A stretch of DNA of 64,000 bases from Eupeodes corollae (Eukaryota > Arthropoda > Insecta > Diptera > Syrphidae). Shown here in pieces: positions 1 through 13,109 of this stretch. A program made the translations under genes and the position numbers. Within the stretch, counting starts at the first letter, position 1, and every line of letters starts with the position of its first letter. Where the stretch lies: NCBI RefSeq assembly GCF_945859685.1, contig NW_026605601.1:44001-108000 (forward strand), given 5' to 3'. Under the pieces are notes generated by a model. The model was not told the DNA's origin. It was given only the letters and a program-made list of their open reading frames with translations, and searched no databases.

Positions 1-707
1 AGTATCTTTTTATAGTACAAGTCAAGTATCTATTTTGAACCCTTGATCGATTTTGGGGGTTGGGAAGGATCAGGTGATGGTTTTGGGTGTGATTTGATTT
101 TCGTCTAGAACATCAAAAATCCTTCGGGATGCTCCAAAATGACTCATCTATATCTATAATGATAGATCTTGATTAGGAGTATCTTTTTCTAGTACAAGTC
201 AAGTATCTATTTTGAACCCTTGATCGATTTTGGGGGTTGGGAAGGATCAGGTGATGGTTTTGGGTGTGATTTGATTTTCGTCTAGAACATCAAAAATCCT
301 TCAGGATGCTCCAAAATAACTCATCTATATCTATAATGATAGATCTTGATTAGGAGTATCTTTTCTAGTACAAGTCAAGTATCTATTTTGAACCCTTGAT
401 CGATTTTGGGGGTTGGGAAGGATCAGGTGATGGTTTTGGGTGTGATTTGATTTTCGTCTAGAACATCAAAAATCCTTCAGGATGCTTCAAAATGACTCAT
501 CTATATCTATAATGATAGATCTTGATTAGGACTATCTTTTTCTTGTACAAGTCAAGTATCTATTTTGAACCCTTGATCGATTTTGGGGGTTGGGAAGGAT
601 CAGGTGATGGTTTTGGGTGTGATTTGATTTTCGTCTAGAACATTAAAAATCCTTCAGGATGCTCCAAAATAACTCATCTATATCTATAATGATAGATCTT
701 GATTAGG

Positions 708-3700
708 AGTATCTTTTCTAGTACAAGTCAAGTATCTATTTTGAACCAGGTGGTGGTTTTGGGTGTGATTTGATTTTCGTCTAGAACATCAAAAATCCTT
801 CAGGATGCTCCAAAATGACTCATTTATATCTATAATGATAGATCTTGATTAGGACTATCTTTTTCTAGTACAAGTCAAGTATCTATTTTGACCCCTTGAT
901 CGATTTTGGGGGTTGGGAAAGATCAGGTGATGGTTTTGGGTGTGATTTGATTTTCGTCTAGAACATCAAAAATTCTTCAGGATGCTCCAAAATGACTCAT
1001 CTATATCTATAATGATAGATCTTGATTAGGACTATCTTTTTCTTGTACAAGTCAAGTATCTATTTTGAACCCTTGATCGATTTTTGGGGTTGGGAAGGAT
1101 CAGGTGATGGTTTTGGGTGTGATTTGATTTTCGTCTAGAACATCAAAAGTCCTTCAGGATGCTCCAAAATGACTCATCTATATCTATAATGATAGATCTT
1201 GATTAGGAGTATCTTTTTCTAGTACAAGTCAAGTATCTATTTTGAACCCTTGATCGATTTTGGGGGTTGGGAAAGATCAGGTGATGGTTTTGGGTGTGAT
1301 TTGATTTTCGTCTAGAACATCAAAAATTCTTCAGGATGCTCCAAAATGACTCATCTATATCTATAATGATAGATCTTGATTAGGACTATCTTTTTCTAGT
1401 ACAAGTCAAGTATCTATTTTGAACCCTTGATCGATTTTGGGGGTTGGGAAGGATCAGGTGATGGTTTTGGGTGTGATTTGATTTTCGTCTAGAACATCAA
1501 AAATCCTTCAGGATGCCCCAAAATGACTCATCTATATCTATAATGATAGATCTTAATTAGGAGTATCTTTTCCTTGTACAAGTCAAGTATCTATTTTGAA
1601 CCCTTGGTCGATTTTGGGGGTTGGGAAGGATCAGGTGATGGTTTTGGGTGTGATTTGATTTTCGTCTAGAACATCAAAAATCCTTCAGGATGCTCCAAAA
1701 TGACTCATCTATATCTATAATGATAGATCTTGATTAGGAGTATCTTTTTATAGTACAAGTCAAGTATCTATTTTGAACCCTTGATCGATTTTGGGGGTTG
1801 GGAAGGATCAGGTGATGGTTTTGAGTGTGATTTGATTTTCGTCTAGAACATCAAAAATCCTTCAGGATGCTCCAAAATGACTCATCTATATCTATAATGA
1901 TAGATCTTGATTAGGAGTATCTTTTTCTAGTACAAGTCAAGTATCTATTTTGAACCCTTGATCGATTTTGGGGGTTGGGAAGGATCATGTGATGGTTTTG
2001 GGTGTGATTTGATTTTCGTCTAGAACATCAAAAATCCTTCAGGATGCTCCAAAATGACTCATCTATATCTATAATGATAGATCTTGATTAGGAGTATCTT
2101 TTTCTAGTACAAGTCAAGTATCTATTTTGAACCCTTGATCGATTTTGGGGGTTGGGAAGGATCAGGTGATGGTTTTGGGTGTGATTTGATTTTCGTCTAG
2201 AACATTAAAAATCCTTCAGGATGCTCCAAAATAACTCATCTATATCTATAATGATAGATCTTGATTAGGAGTATCTTTTCTAGTACAAGTCAAGTATCTA
2301 TTTTGAACCAGGTGATGGTTTTTGGGTGTGATTTGATTTTCGTCTAGAACATCAAAAATCCTTCAGGATGCTCCAAAATGACTCATCTATATCTATAATG
2401 ATAGATCTTGATTAGGAGTATCTTTTTCTAGTACAAGTCAAGTATCTATTTTGAACCCTTGATCGATTTTGGGGGTTGGGAAGGATCAGGTGATGGTTTT
2501 GGGTGTGATTTGATTTTCGTCTAGAACATCAAAAATCCTTCAGGATGCTCCAAAATGACTCATCTATATCTATAATGATAGATCTTGATTAGGAGTATCT
2601 TTTTCTAGTACAAGTCAAGTATCTATTTTGAACCCTTGATCGATTTTGGGGGTTGGGAAAGATCAGGTGATGGTTTTGGGTGTGATTTGATTTTCGTCTA
2701 GAACATCAAAAATTCTTCAGGATGCTCCAAAATGACTCATCTATATCTATAATGATAGATCTTGATTAGGACTATCTTTTTCTAGTACAATTCAAGTATC
2801 TATTTTGAACCCTTGATCGATTTTGGGGGTTGGGAAGGATCAGGTGATGGTTTTGGGTGTGATTTGATTTTCGTCTAGAACATCAAAAATCCTTCAGGAT
2901 GCTCCAAAATAACTCATCTATATCTATAATGATAGATCTTGATTAGGAGTATCTTTTCTAGTACAAGTCAAGTATCTATTTTGAACCCTTGATCGATTTT
3001 GGGGGTTGGGAAGGATCAGGTGATGGTTTTGGGTGTGATTTGATTTTCGTCTAGAACATCAAAAATCCTTCAGGATGCTTCAAAATGACTCATCTATATC
3101 TATAATGATAGATCTTGATTAGGAGTATCTTTTTATAGTACAAGTCAAGTATCTATTTTGAACCCTTGATCGATTTTGGGGGTTGGGAAGGATCAGGTGA
3201 TGGTTTTGGGTGTGATTTGATTTTCGTCTAGAACATTAAAAATCCTTCAGGATGCTCCAAAATAACTCATCTATATCTATAATGATAGATCTTGATTAGG
3301 AGTATCTTTTCTAGTACAAGTCAAGTATCTATTTTGAACCAGGTGGTGGTTTTGGGTGTGATTTGATTTTCGTCTAGAACATCAAAAATCCTTCAGGATG
3401 CTCCAAAATGACTCATCTATATCTATAATGATAGATCTTGATTAGGACTATCTTTTTCTAGTACAAGTCAAGTATCTATTTTGAACCCTTGATCGATTTT
3501 GGGGGTTGGGAAAGATCAGGTGATGGTTTTGGGTGTGATTTGATTTTCGTCTAGAACATCAAAAATTCTTCAGGATGCTCCAAAATGACTCATCTATATC
3601 TATAATGATAGATCTTGATTAGGACTATCTTTTTCTTGTACAAGTCAAGTATCTATTTTGAACCCTTGATCGATTTTTGGGGTTGGGAAGGATCAGGTGA

Positions 3701-6700
3701 TGGTTTTGGGTGTGATTTGATTTTCGTCTAGAACATCAAAAGTCCTTCAGGATGCTCCAAAATGACTCATCTATATCTATAATGATAGATCTTGATTAGG
3801 AGTATCTTTTTCTAGTACAAGTCAAGTATCTATTTTGAACCCTTGATCGATTTTGGGGGTTGGGAAAGATCAGGTGATGGTTTTGGGTGTGATTTGATTT
3901 TCGTCTAGAACATCAAAAATTCTTCAGGATCGATTTTGGGGTTGGGAAGGATCAGGTGATGGTTTTGGGTGTGATTTGATTTTCGTCTAGAACATCAAAA
4001 ATCCTTCAGGATGCCCCAAAATGACTCATCTATATCTATAATGATAGATCTTAATTAGGAGTATCTTTTCCTTGTACAAGTCAAGTATCTATTTTGAACC
4101 CTTGGTCGATTTTGGGGGTTGGGAAGGATCAGGTGATGGTTTTGGGTGTGATTTGATTTTCGTCTAGAACATCAAAAATCCTTCAGGATGCTCCAAAATG
4201 ACTCATCTATATCTATAATGATAGATCTTGATTAGGAGTAGCTTTTTATAGTACAAGTCAAGTATCTATTTTGAACCCTTGATCGATTTTGGGGGTTGGG
4301 AAGGATCAGGTGATGGTTTTGGGTGTGATTTGATTTTCGTCTAGAACATCAAAAATCCTTCAGGATGCTCCAAAATGACTCATCTATATCTATAATGATA
4401 GATCTTGATTAGGAGTATCTTTTTCTAGTACAAGTCAAGTATCTATTTTGAACCCTTGATCGATTTTGGGGGTTGGGAAGGATCATGTGATGGTTTTGGG
4501 TGTGATTTGATTTTCGTCTAGAACATCAAAAATCCTTCAGGATGCTCCAAAATGACTCATCTATATCTATAATGATAGATCTTGATTAGGAGTATCTTTT
4601 TCTAGTACAAGTCAAGTATCTATTTTGAACCCTTGATCGATTTTGGGGGTTGGGAAGGATCAGGTGATGGTTTTGGGTGTGATTTGATTTTCGTCTAGAA
4701 CATTAAAAATCCTTCAGGATGCTCCAAAATAACTCATCTATATCTATAATGATAGATCTTGATTAGGAGTATCTTTTCTAGTACAAGTCAAGTATCTATT
4801 TTGAACCAGGTGGTGGTTTTGGGTGTGATTTGATTTTCGTCTAGAACATCAAAAATCCTTCAGGATGCTCCAAAATGACTCATCTATATCTATAATGATA
4901 GATCTTGATTAGGACTATCTTTTTCTAGTACAAGTCAAGTATCTATTTTGAACCCTTGATCGATTTTGGGGGTTGGGAAAGATCAGGTGATGGTTTTGGG
5001 TGTGATTTGATTTTCGTCTAGAACATCAAAAATTCTTCAGGATGCTCCAAAATGACTCATCTATATCTATAATGATAGATCTTGATTAGGACTATCTTTT
5101 TCTTGTACAAGTCAAGTATCTATTTTGAACCCTTGATCGATTTTGGGGGTTGGGAAGGATCAGGTGATGGTTTTGGGTGTGATTTGATTTTCGTCTAGAA
5201 CATCAAAAGTCCTTCAGGATGCTCCAAAATGACTCATCTATATCTATAATGATAGATCTTGATTAGGAGTATCTTTTTCTATTACAAGTCAAGTATCTAT
5301 TTTGAACCCTTGATCGATTTTGGGGGTTGGGAAAGATCAGGTGATGGTTTTGGGTGTGATTTGATTTTCGTCTAGAACATCAAAAATTCTTCAGGATGCT
5401 CCAAAATGACTCATCTATATCTATAATGATAGATCTTGATTAGGACTATCTTTTTCTAGTACAAGTCAAGTATCTATTTTGAACCCTTGATCGATTTTGG
5501 GGGTTGGGAAGGATCAGGTGATGGTTTTGGGTGTGATTTGATTTTCGTCTAGAACATCAAAAATCCTTCAGGATGCCCCAAAATGACTCATCTATATCTA
5601 TAATGATAGATCTTAATTAGGAGTATCTTTTCCTTGTACAAGTCAAGTATCTATTTTGAACCCTTGGTCGATTTTGGGGGTTGGGAAGGATCAGGTGATG
5701 GTTTTGGGTGTGATTTGATTTTCGTCTAGAACATCAAAAATCCTTCAGGATGCTCCAAAATGACTCATCTATATCTATAATGATAGATCTTGATTAGGAG
5801 TATCTTTTTATAGTACAAGTCAAGTATCTATTTTGAACCCTTGATCGATTTTGGGGGTTGGGAAGGATCAGGTGATGGTTTTGGGTGTGATTTGATTTTC
5901 GTCTAGAACATCAAAAATCCTTCAGGATGCTCCAAAATGACTCATCTATATCTATAATGATAGATCTTGATTAGGAGTATCTTTTTCTAGTACAAGTCAA
6001 GTATCTATTTTGAACCCTTGATCGATTTTGGGGGTTGGGAAGGATCATGTGATGGTTTTGGGTGTGATTTGATTTTCGTCTAGAACATCAAAAATCCTTC
6101 AGGATGCTCCAAAATGACTCATCTATATCTATAATGATAGATCTTGATTAGGAGTATCTTTTTCTAGTACAAGTCAAGTATCTATTTTGAACCCTTGATC
6201 GATTTTGGGGGTTGGGAAGGATCATGTGATGGTTTTGGGTGTGATTTGATTTTCGTCTAGAACATCAAAAATCCTTCAGGATGCTCCAAAATGACTCATC
6301 TATATCTATAATGATAGATCTTGATTAGGAGTATCTTTTTCTAGTACAAGTCAAGTATCTATTTTGAACCCTTGATCGATTTTGGGGGTTGGGAAGGATC
6401 AGGTGATGGTTTTGGGTGTGATTTGATTTTCGTCTAGAACATTAAAAATCCTTCAGGATGCTCCAAAATAACTCATCTATATCTATAATGATAGATCTTG
6501 ATTAGGAGTATCTTTTTCTAGTACAAGTCAAGTATCTATTTTGAACCCTTGATCGATTTTGGGGGTTGGGAAAGATCAGGTGATGGTTTTGGGTGTGATT
6601 TGATTTTCGTCTAGAACATCAAAAATTCTTCAGGATGCTCCAAAATGACTCATCTATATCTATAATGATAGATCTTGATTAGGACTATCTTTTTCTAGTA

Positions 6701-9700
6701 CAAGTCAAGTATCTATTTTGAACCCTTGATCGATTTTGGGGGTTGGGAAGGATCAGGTGATGGTTTTGGGTGTGATTTGATTTTCGTCTAGAACATCAAA
6801 AATCCTTCAGGATGCCCCAAAATGACTCATCTATATCTATAATGATAGATCTTAATTAGGAGTATCTTTTCCTTGTACAAGTCAAGTATCTATTTTGAAC
6901 CCTTGGTCGATTTTGGGGGTTGGGAAGGATCAGGTGATGGTTTTGGGTGTGATTTGATTTTCGTCTAGAACATCAAAAATCCTTCAGGATGCTCCAAAAT
7001 GACTCATCTATATCTATAATGATAGATCTTGATTAGGAGTAGCTTTTTATAGTACAAGTCAAGTATCTATTTTGAACCCTTGATCGATTTTGGGGGTTGG
7101 GAAGGATCAGGTGATGGTTTTGGGTGTGATTTGATTTTCGTCTAGAACATCAAAAATCCTTCAGGATGCTCCAAAATGACTCATCTATATCTATAATGAT
7201 AGATCTTGATTAGGAGTATCTTTTTCTAGTACAAGTCAAGTATCTATTTTGAACCCTTGATCGATTTTGGGGGTTGGGAAGGATCATGTGATGGTTTTGG
7301 GTGTGATTTGATTTTCGTCTAGAACATCAAAAATCCTTCAGGATGCTCCAAAATGACTCATCTATATCTATAATGATAGATCTTGATTAGGAGTATCTTT
7401 TTCTAGTACAAGTCAAGTATCTATTTTGAACCCTTGATCGATTTTGGGGGTTGGGAAGGATCAGGTGATGGTTTTGGGTGTGATTTGATTTTCGTCTAGA
7501 ACATTAAAAATCCTTCAGGATGCTCCAAAATAACTCATCTATATCTATAATGATAGATCTTGATTAGGAGTATCTTTTCTAGTACAAGTCAAGTATCTAT
7601 TTTGAACCAGGTGGTGGTTTTGGGTGTGATTTGATTTTCGTCTAGAACATCAAAAATCCTTCAGGATGCTCCAAAATGACTCATCTATATCTATAATGAT
7701 AGATCTTGATTAGGACTATCTTTTTCTAGTACAAGTCAAGTATCTATTTTGAACCCTTGATCGATTTTGGGGGTTGGGAAAGATCAGGTGATGGTTTTGG
7801 GTGTGATTTGATTTTCGTCTAGAACATCAAAAATTCTTCAGGATGCTCCAAAATGACTCATCTATATCTATAATGATAGATCTTGATTAGGACTATCTTT
7901 TTCTTGTACAAGTCAAGTATCTATTTTGAACCCTTGATCGATTTTTGGGGTTGGGAAGGATCAGGTGATGGTTTTGGGTGTGATTTGATTTTCGTCTAGA
8001 ACATCAAAAGTCCTTCAGGATGCTCCAAAATGACTCATCTATATCTATAATGATAGATCTTGATTAGGAGTATCTTTTTCTATTACAAGTCAAGTATCTA
8101 TTTTGAACCCTTGATCGATTTTGGGGGTTGGGAAAGATCAGGTGATGGTTTTGGGTGTGATTTGATTTTCGTCTAGAACATCAAAAATTCTTCAGGATGC
8201 TCCAAAATGACTCATCTATATCTATAATGATAGATCTTGATTAGGACTATCTTTTTCTAGTACAAGTCAAGTATCTATTTTGAACCCTTGATCGATTTTG
8301 GGGGTTGGGAAGGATCAGGTGATGGTTTTGGGTGTGATTTGATTTTCGTCTAGAACATCAAAAATCCTTCAGGATGCCCCAAAATGACTCATCTATATCT
8401 ATAATGATAGATCTTAATTAGGAGTATCTTTTCCTTGTACAAGTCAAGTATCTATTTTGAACCCTTGGTCGATTTTGGGGGTTGGGAAGGATCAGGTGAT
8501 GGTTTTGGGTGTGATTTGATTTTCGTCTAGAACATCAAAAATCCTTCAGGATGCTCCAAAATGACTCATCTATATCTATAATGATAGATCTTGATTAGGA
8601 GTATCTTTTTATAGTACAAGTCAAGTATCTATTTTGAACCCTTGATCGATTTTGGGGGTTGGGAAGGATCAGGTGATGGTTTTGGGTGTGATTTGATTTT
8701 CGTCTAGAACATCAAAAATCCTTCAGGATGCTCCAAAATGACTCATCTATATCTATAATGATAGATCTTGATTAGGAGTATCTTTTTCTAGTACAAGTCA
8801 AGTATCTATTTTGAACCCTTGATCGATTTTGGGGGTTGGGAAGGATCATGTGATGGTTTTGGGTGTGATTTGATTTTCGTCTAGAACATCAAAAATCCTT
8901 CAGGATGCTCCAAAATGACTCATCTATATCTATAATGATAGATCTTGATTAGGAGTATCTTTTTCTAGTACAAGTCAAGTATCTATTTTGAACCCTTGAT
9001 CGATTTTGGGGGTTGGGAAGGATCATGTGATGGTTTTGGGTGTGATTTGATTTTCGTCTAGAACATCAAAAATCCTTCAGGATGCTCCAAAATGACTCAT
9101 CTATATCTATAATGATAGATCTTGATTAGGAGTATCTTTTTCTAGTACAAGTCAAGTATCTATTTTGAACCCTTGATCGATTTTGGGGGTTGGGAAGGAT
9201 CAGGTGATGGTTTTGGGTGTGATTTGATTTTCGTCTAGAACATTAAAAATCCTTCAGGATGCTCCAAAATAACTCATCTATATCTATAATGATAGATCTT
9301 GATTAGGAGTATCTTTTCTAGTACAAGTCAAGTATCTATTTTGAACCAGGTGGTGGTTTTGGGTGTGATTTGATTTTCGTCTAGAACATCAAAAATCCTT
9401 CAGGATGCTCCAAAATGACTCATCTATATCTATAATGATAGATCTTGATTAGGACTATCTTTTTCTAGTACAAGTCAAGTATCTATTTTGAACCCTTGAT
9501 CGATTTTGGGGGTTGGGAAAGATCAGGTGATGGTTTTGGGTGTGATTTGATTTTCGTCTAGAACATCAAAAATTCTTCAGGATGCTCCAAAATGACTCAT
9601 CTATATCTATAATGATAGATCTTGATTAGGACTATCTTTTTCTTGTACAAGTCAAGTATCTATTTTGAACCCTTGATCGATTTTTGGGGTTGGGAAGGAT

Positions 9701-10870
9701 CAGGTGATGGTTTTGGGTGTGATTTGATTTTCGTCTAGAACATCAAAAGTCCTTCAGGATGCTCCAAAATGACTCATCTATATCTATAATGATAGATCTT
9801 GATTAGGAGTATCTTTTTCTATTACAAGTCAAGTATCTATTTTGAACCCTTGATCGATTTTGGGGGTTGGGAAAGATCAGGTGATGGTTTTGGGTGTGAT
9901 TTGATTTTCGTCTAGAACATCAAAAATTCTTCAGGATGCTCCAAAATGACTCATCTATATCTATAATGATAGATCTTGATTAGGACTATCTTTTTCTAGT
10001 ACAAGTCAAGTATCTATTTTGAACCCTTGATCGATTTTGGGGGTTGGGAAGGATCAGGTGATGGTTTTGGGTGTGATTTGATTTTCGTCTAGAACATCAA
10101 AAATCCTTCAGGATGCCCCAAAATGACTCATCTATATCTATAATGATAGATCTTAATTAGGAGTATCTTTTCCTTGTACAAGTCAAGTATCTATTTTGAA
10201 CCCTTGGTCGATTTTGGGGGTTGGGAAGGATCAGGTGATGGTTTTGGGTGTGATTTGATTTTCGTCTAGAACATCAAAAATCCTTCAGGATGCTCCAAAA
10301 TGACTCATCTATATCTATAATGATAGATCTTGATTAGGAGTATCTTTTTATAGTACAAGTCAAGTATCTATTTTGAACCCTTGATCGATTTTGGGGGTTG
10401 GGAAGGATCAGGTGATGGTTTTGGGTGTGATTTGATTTTCGTCTAGAACATCAAAAATCCTTCAGGATGCTCCAAAATGACTCATCTATATCTATAATGA
10501 TAGATCTTGATTAGGAGTATCTTTTTCTAGTACAAGTCAAGTATCTATTTTGAACCCTTGATCGATTTTGGGGGTTGGGAAGGATCATGTGATGGTTTTG
10601 GGTGTGATTTGATTTTCGTCTAGAACATCAAAAATCCTTCAGGATGCTCCAAAATGACTCATCTATATCTATAATGATAGATCTTGATTAGGAGTATCTT
10701 TTTCTAGTACAAGTCAAGTATCTATTTTGAACCCTTGATCGATTTTGGGGGTTGGGAAGGATCAGGTGATGGTTTTGGGTGTGATTTGATTTTCGTCTAG
10801 AACATTAAAAATCCTTCAGGATGCTCCAAAATAACTCATCTATATCTATAATGATAGATCTTGATTAGGA
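708..10870. repeat. Higher-order repeat of the satellite, 9 monomers, 1562 bp
   Basis: The 30-base-deleted monomer recurs at exactly 1562 bp (743 to 2305 and 9343 to 10905), which equals one 146-bp short monomer plus eight of 177 bp. Diagnostic variants recur in the same order: a GATGCCCC monomer ending TTAATTAGG, then a CCTTGGTCG monomer, then a TTTTTATAG monomer. Other intervals (1739, 2801, 1467, 1031) are explained by gain or loss of whole monomers or by one chimeric monomer near 3928. This is a local higher-order repeat maintained by unequal exchange. Confidence 0.85.
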
Positions 10871-13109
10871 GTATCTTTTCTAGTACAAGTCAAGTATCTA
10901 TTTTGAACCAGGTGATGGTTTTGGGTGTGATTTGATTTTCGTCTAGAACATCAAAAATCCTTCAGGATGCTCCAAAATGACTCATCTATATCTATAATGA
11001 TAGATCTTGATTAGGAGTATCTTTTTCTAGTACAAGTCAAGTATCTATTTTGAACCCTTGATCGATTTTGGGGGTTGGGAAGGATCAGGTGATGGTTTTG
11101 GGTGTGATTTGATTTTCGTCTAGAACATCAAAAATCCTTCAGGATGCTCCAAAATGACTCATCTATATCTATAATGATAGATCTTGATTAGGAGTATCTT
11201 TTTCTAGAACAAGTCAAGTATCTATTTTGAACCCTTGATCGATTTTGGGGGTTGGGAAAGATCAGGTGATGGTTTTGGGTGTGATTTGATTTTCGTCTAG
11301 AACATCAAAAATTCTTCAGGATGCTCCAAAATGACTCATCTATATCTATAATGATAGATCTTGATTAGGACTATCTTTTTCTAGTACAAGTCAAGTATCT
11401 ATATTGAACCCTTGATCGATTTTGGGGGTTGGGAAGGATCAGGTGATGGTTTTGTGTGTGATTTGATTTTCGTCTAGAACATCAAAAATCCTTCAGGATG
11501 CTCCAAAATGACTCATCTATATCTATAATGATAGATCTTCAGTAGGAGTATCTTTTTCTTGTACAAGTCAAGTATCTATTTTGAACCCCTGATCGATTTT
11601 GGGGGTTGGGAAGGATCAGGTGATGGTTTTGGGTGTGATTTGATTTTCGTCTAGAACATCAAAAATCCTTCAGGATGCTCCAAAATGACTCATCTATATC
11701 TATAATGATAGATCTTGATTAGGAGTATCTTTTTCTAGTACAAGTCAAGTATCTATTTTGAACCCTTGATCGATTTTGGGGGTTGGGAAGGATCAGGTGA
11801 TGGTTTTGGGTGTGATTTGATTTTCGTCTAGAACATCAAAAATCCTTCAGGATGCTCCAAAATGACTCATCTATATCTATAATGATAGATCTTGATTAGG
11901 AGTATCTTTTTCTAGTACAAGTCAAGTATCTATTTTGAACCCTTGATCGATTTTGGGGGTTGGGAAGGATCAGGTGATGGTTTTGGGTGTGATTTGATTT
12001 TCGTCTAGAACATTAAAAATCCTTCAGGATGCTCCAAAATAACTCATCTATATCTATAATGATAGATCTTGATTAGGAGTATCTTTTCTAGTACAAGTCA
12101 AGTATCTATTTTGAACCAGGTGATGGTTTTGGGTGTGATTTGATTTTCGTCTAGAACATCAAAAATCCTTCAGGATGCTCCAAAATGACTCATCTATATC
12201 TATAATGATAGATCTTGATTAGGAGTATCTTTTTCTATTACAAGTCAAGTATCTATTTTGAACCCTTGATCGATTTTGGGGGTTGGGAAGGATCAGGTGA
12301 TGGTTTTGGGTGTGATTTGATTTTGGTCTAGAACATCAAAAATCCTTCAGGATGCTCCAAAATGACTCATCTATATCTATAATGATAGATCTTGATTAGG
12401 AGTATCTTTTTCTAGTACAAGTCAAGTATCTATTTTGAACCCTTGATCGATTTTGGGGGTTGGGAAAGATCAGGTTTTGGGTGTGATTTGATTTTCGTCT
12501 AGAACATCAAAAATTCTTCAGGATGCTCCAAAATGACTCATCTATATCTATAATGATAGATCTTCAGTAGGAGTATCTTTTTCTTGTACAAGTCAAGTAT
12601 CTATTTTGAACCCCTGATCGATTTTGGGGGTTGGGAAGGATCAGGTGATGGTTTTGGGTGTGATTTGATTTTCGTCTAGAACATCAAAAATCCTTCAGGA
12701 TGCTCCAAAATGACTCATCTATATCTATAATGATAGATCTTGATTAGGAGTATCTTTTTATAGTACAAGTCAAGTATCTATTTTGAACCCTTGATCGATT
12801 TTGGGGGTTGTGAAGGATCAGGTGATGGTTTTGGGTGTGATTTGATTTTCGTCTAGAACATCAAAAATCCTTCGGGATGCTCCAAAATGACTCATCTATA
12901 TCTATAATGATAGATCTTGATTAGGAGTATCTTTTTCTAGTACAAGTCAAGTATCTATTTTGAACCCTTGATCGATTTTGGGGGTTGGGAAGGATCAGGT
13001 GATGGTTTTGGGTGTGATTTGATTTTCGTCTAGAACATCAAAAATCCTTCAGGATGCTCCAAAATAACTCATCTATATCTATAATGATAGATCTTGATTA
13101 GGAGTATCT

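Noticed and set aside
94..120. CENP-B box-like TTTTCGTCTAGAACATC in each satellite monomer
   Set aside because: The TTTCG start matches, but the essential CGGG part is absent, and flies have no established CENP-B system of this kind.
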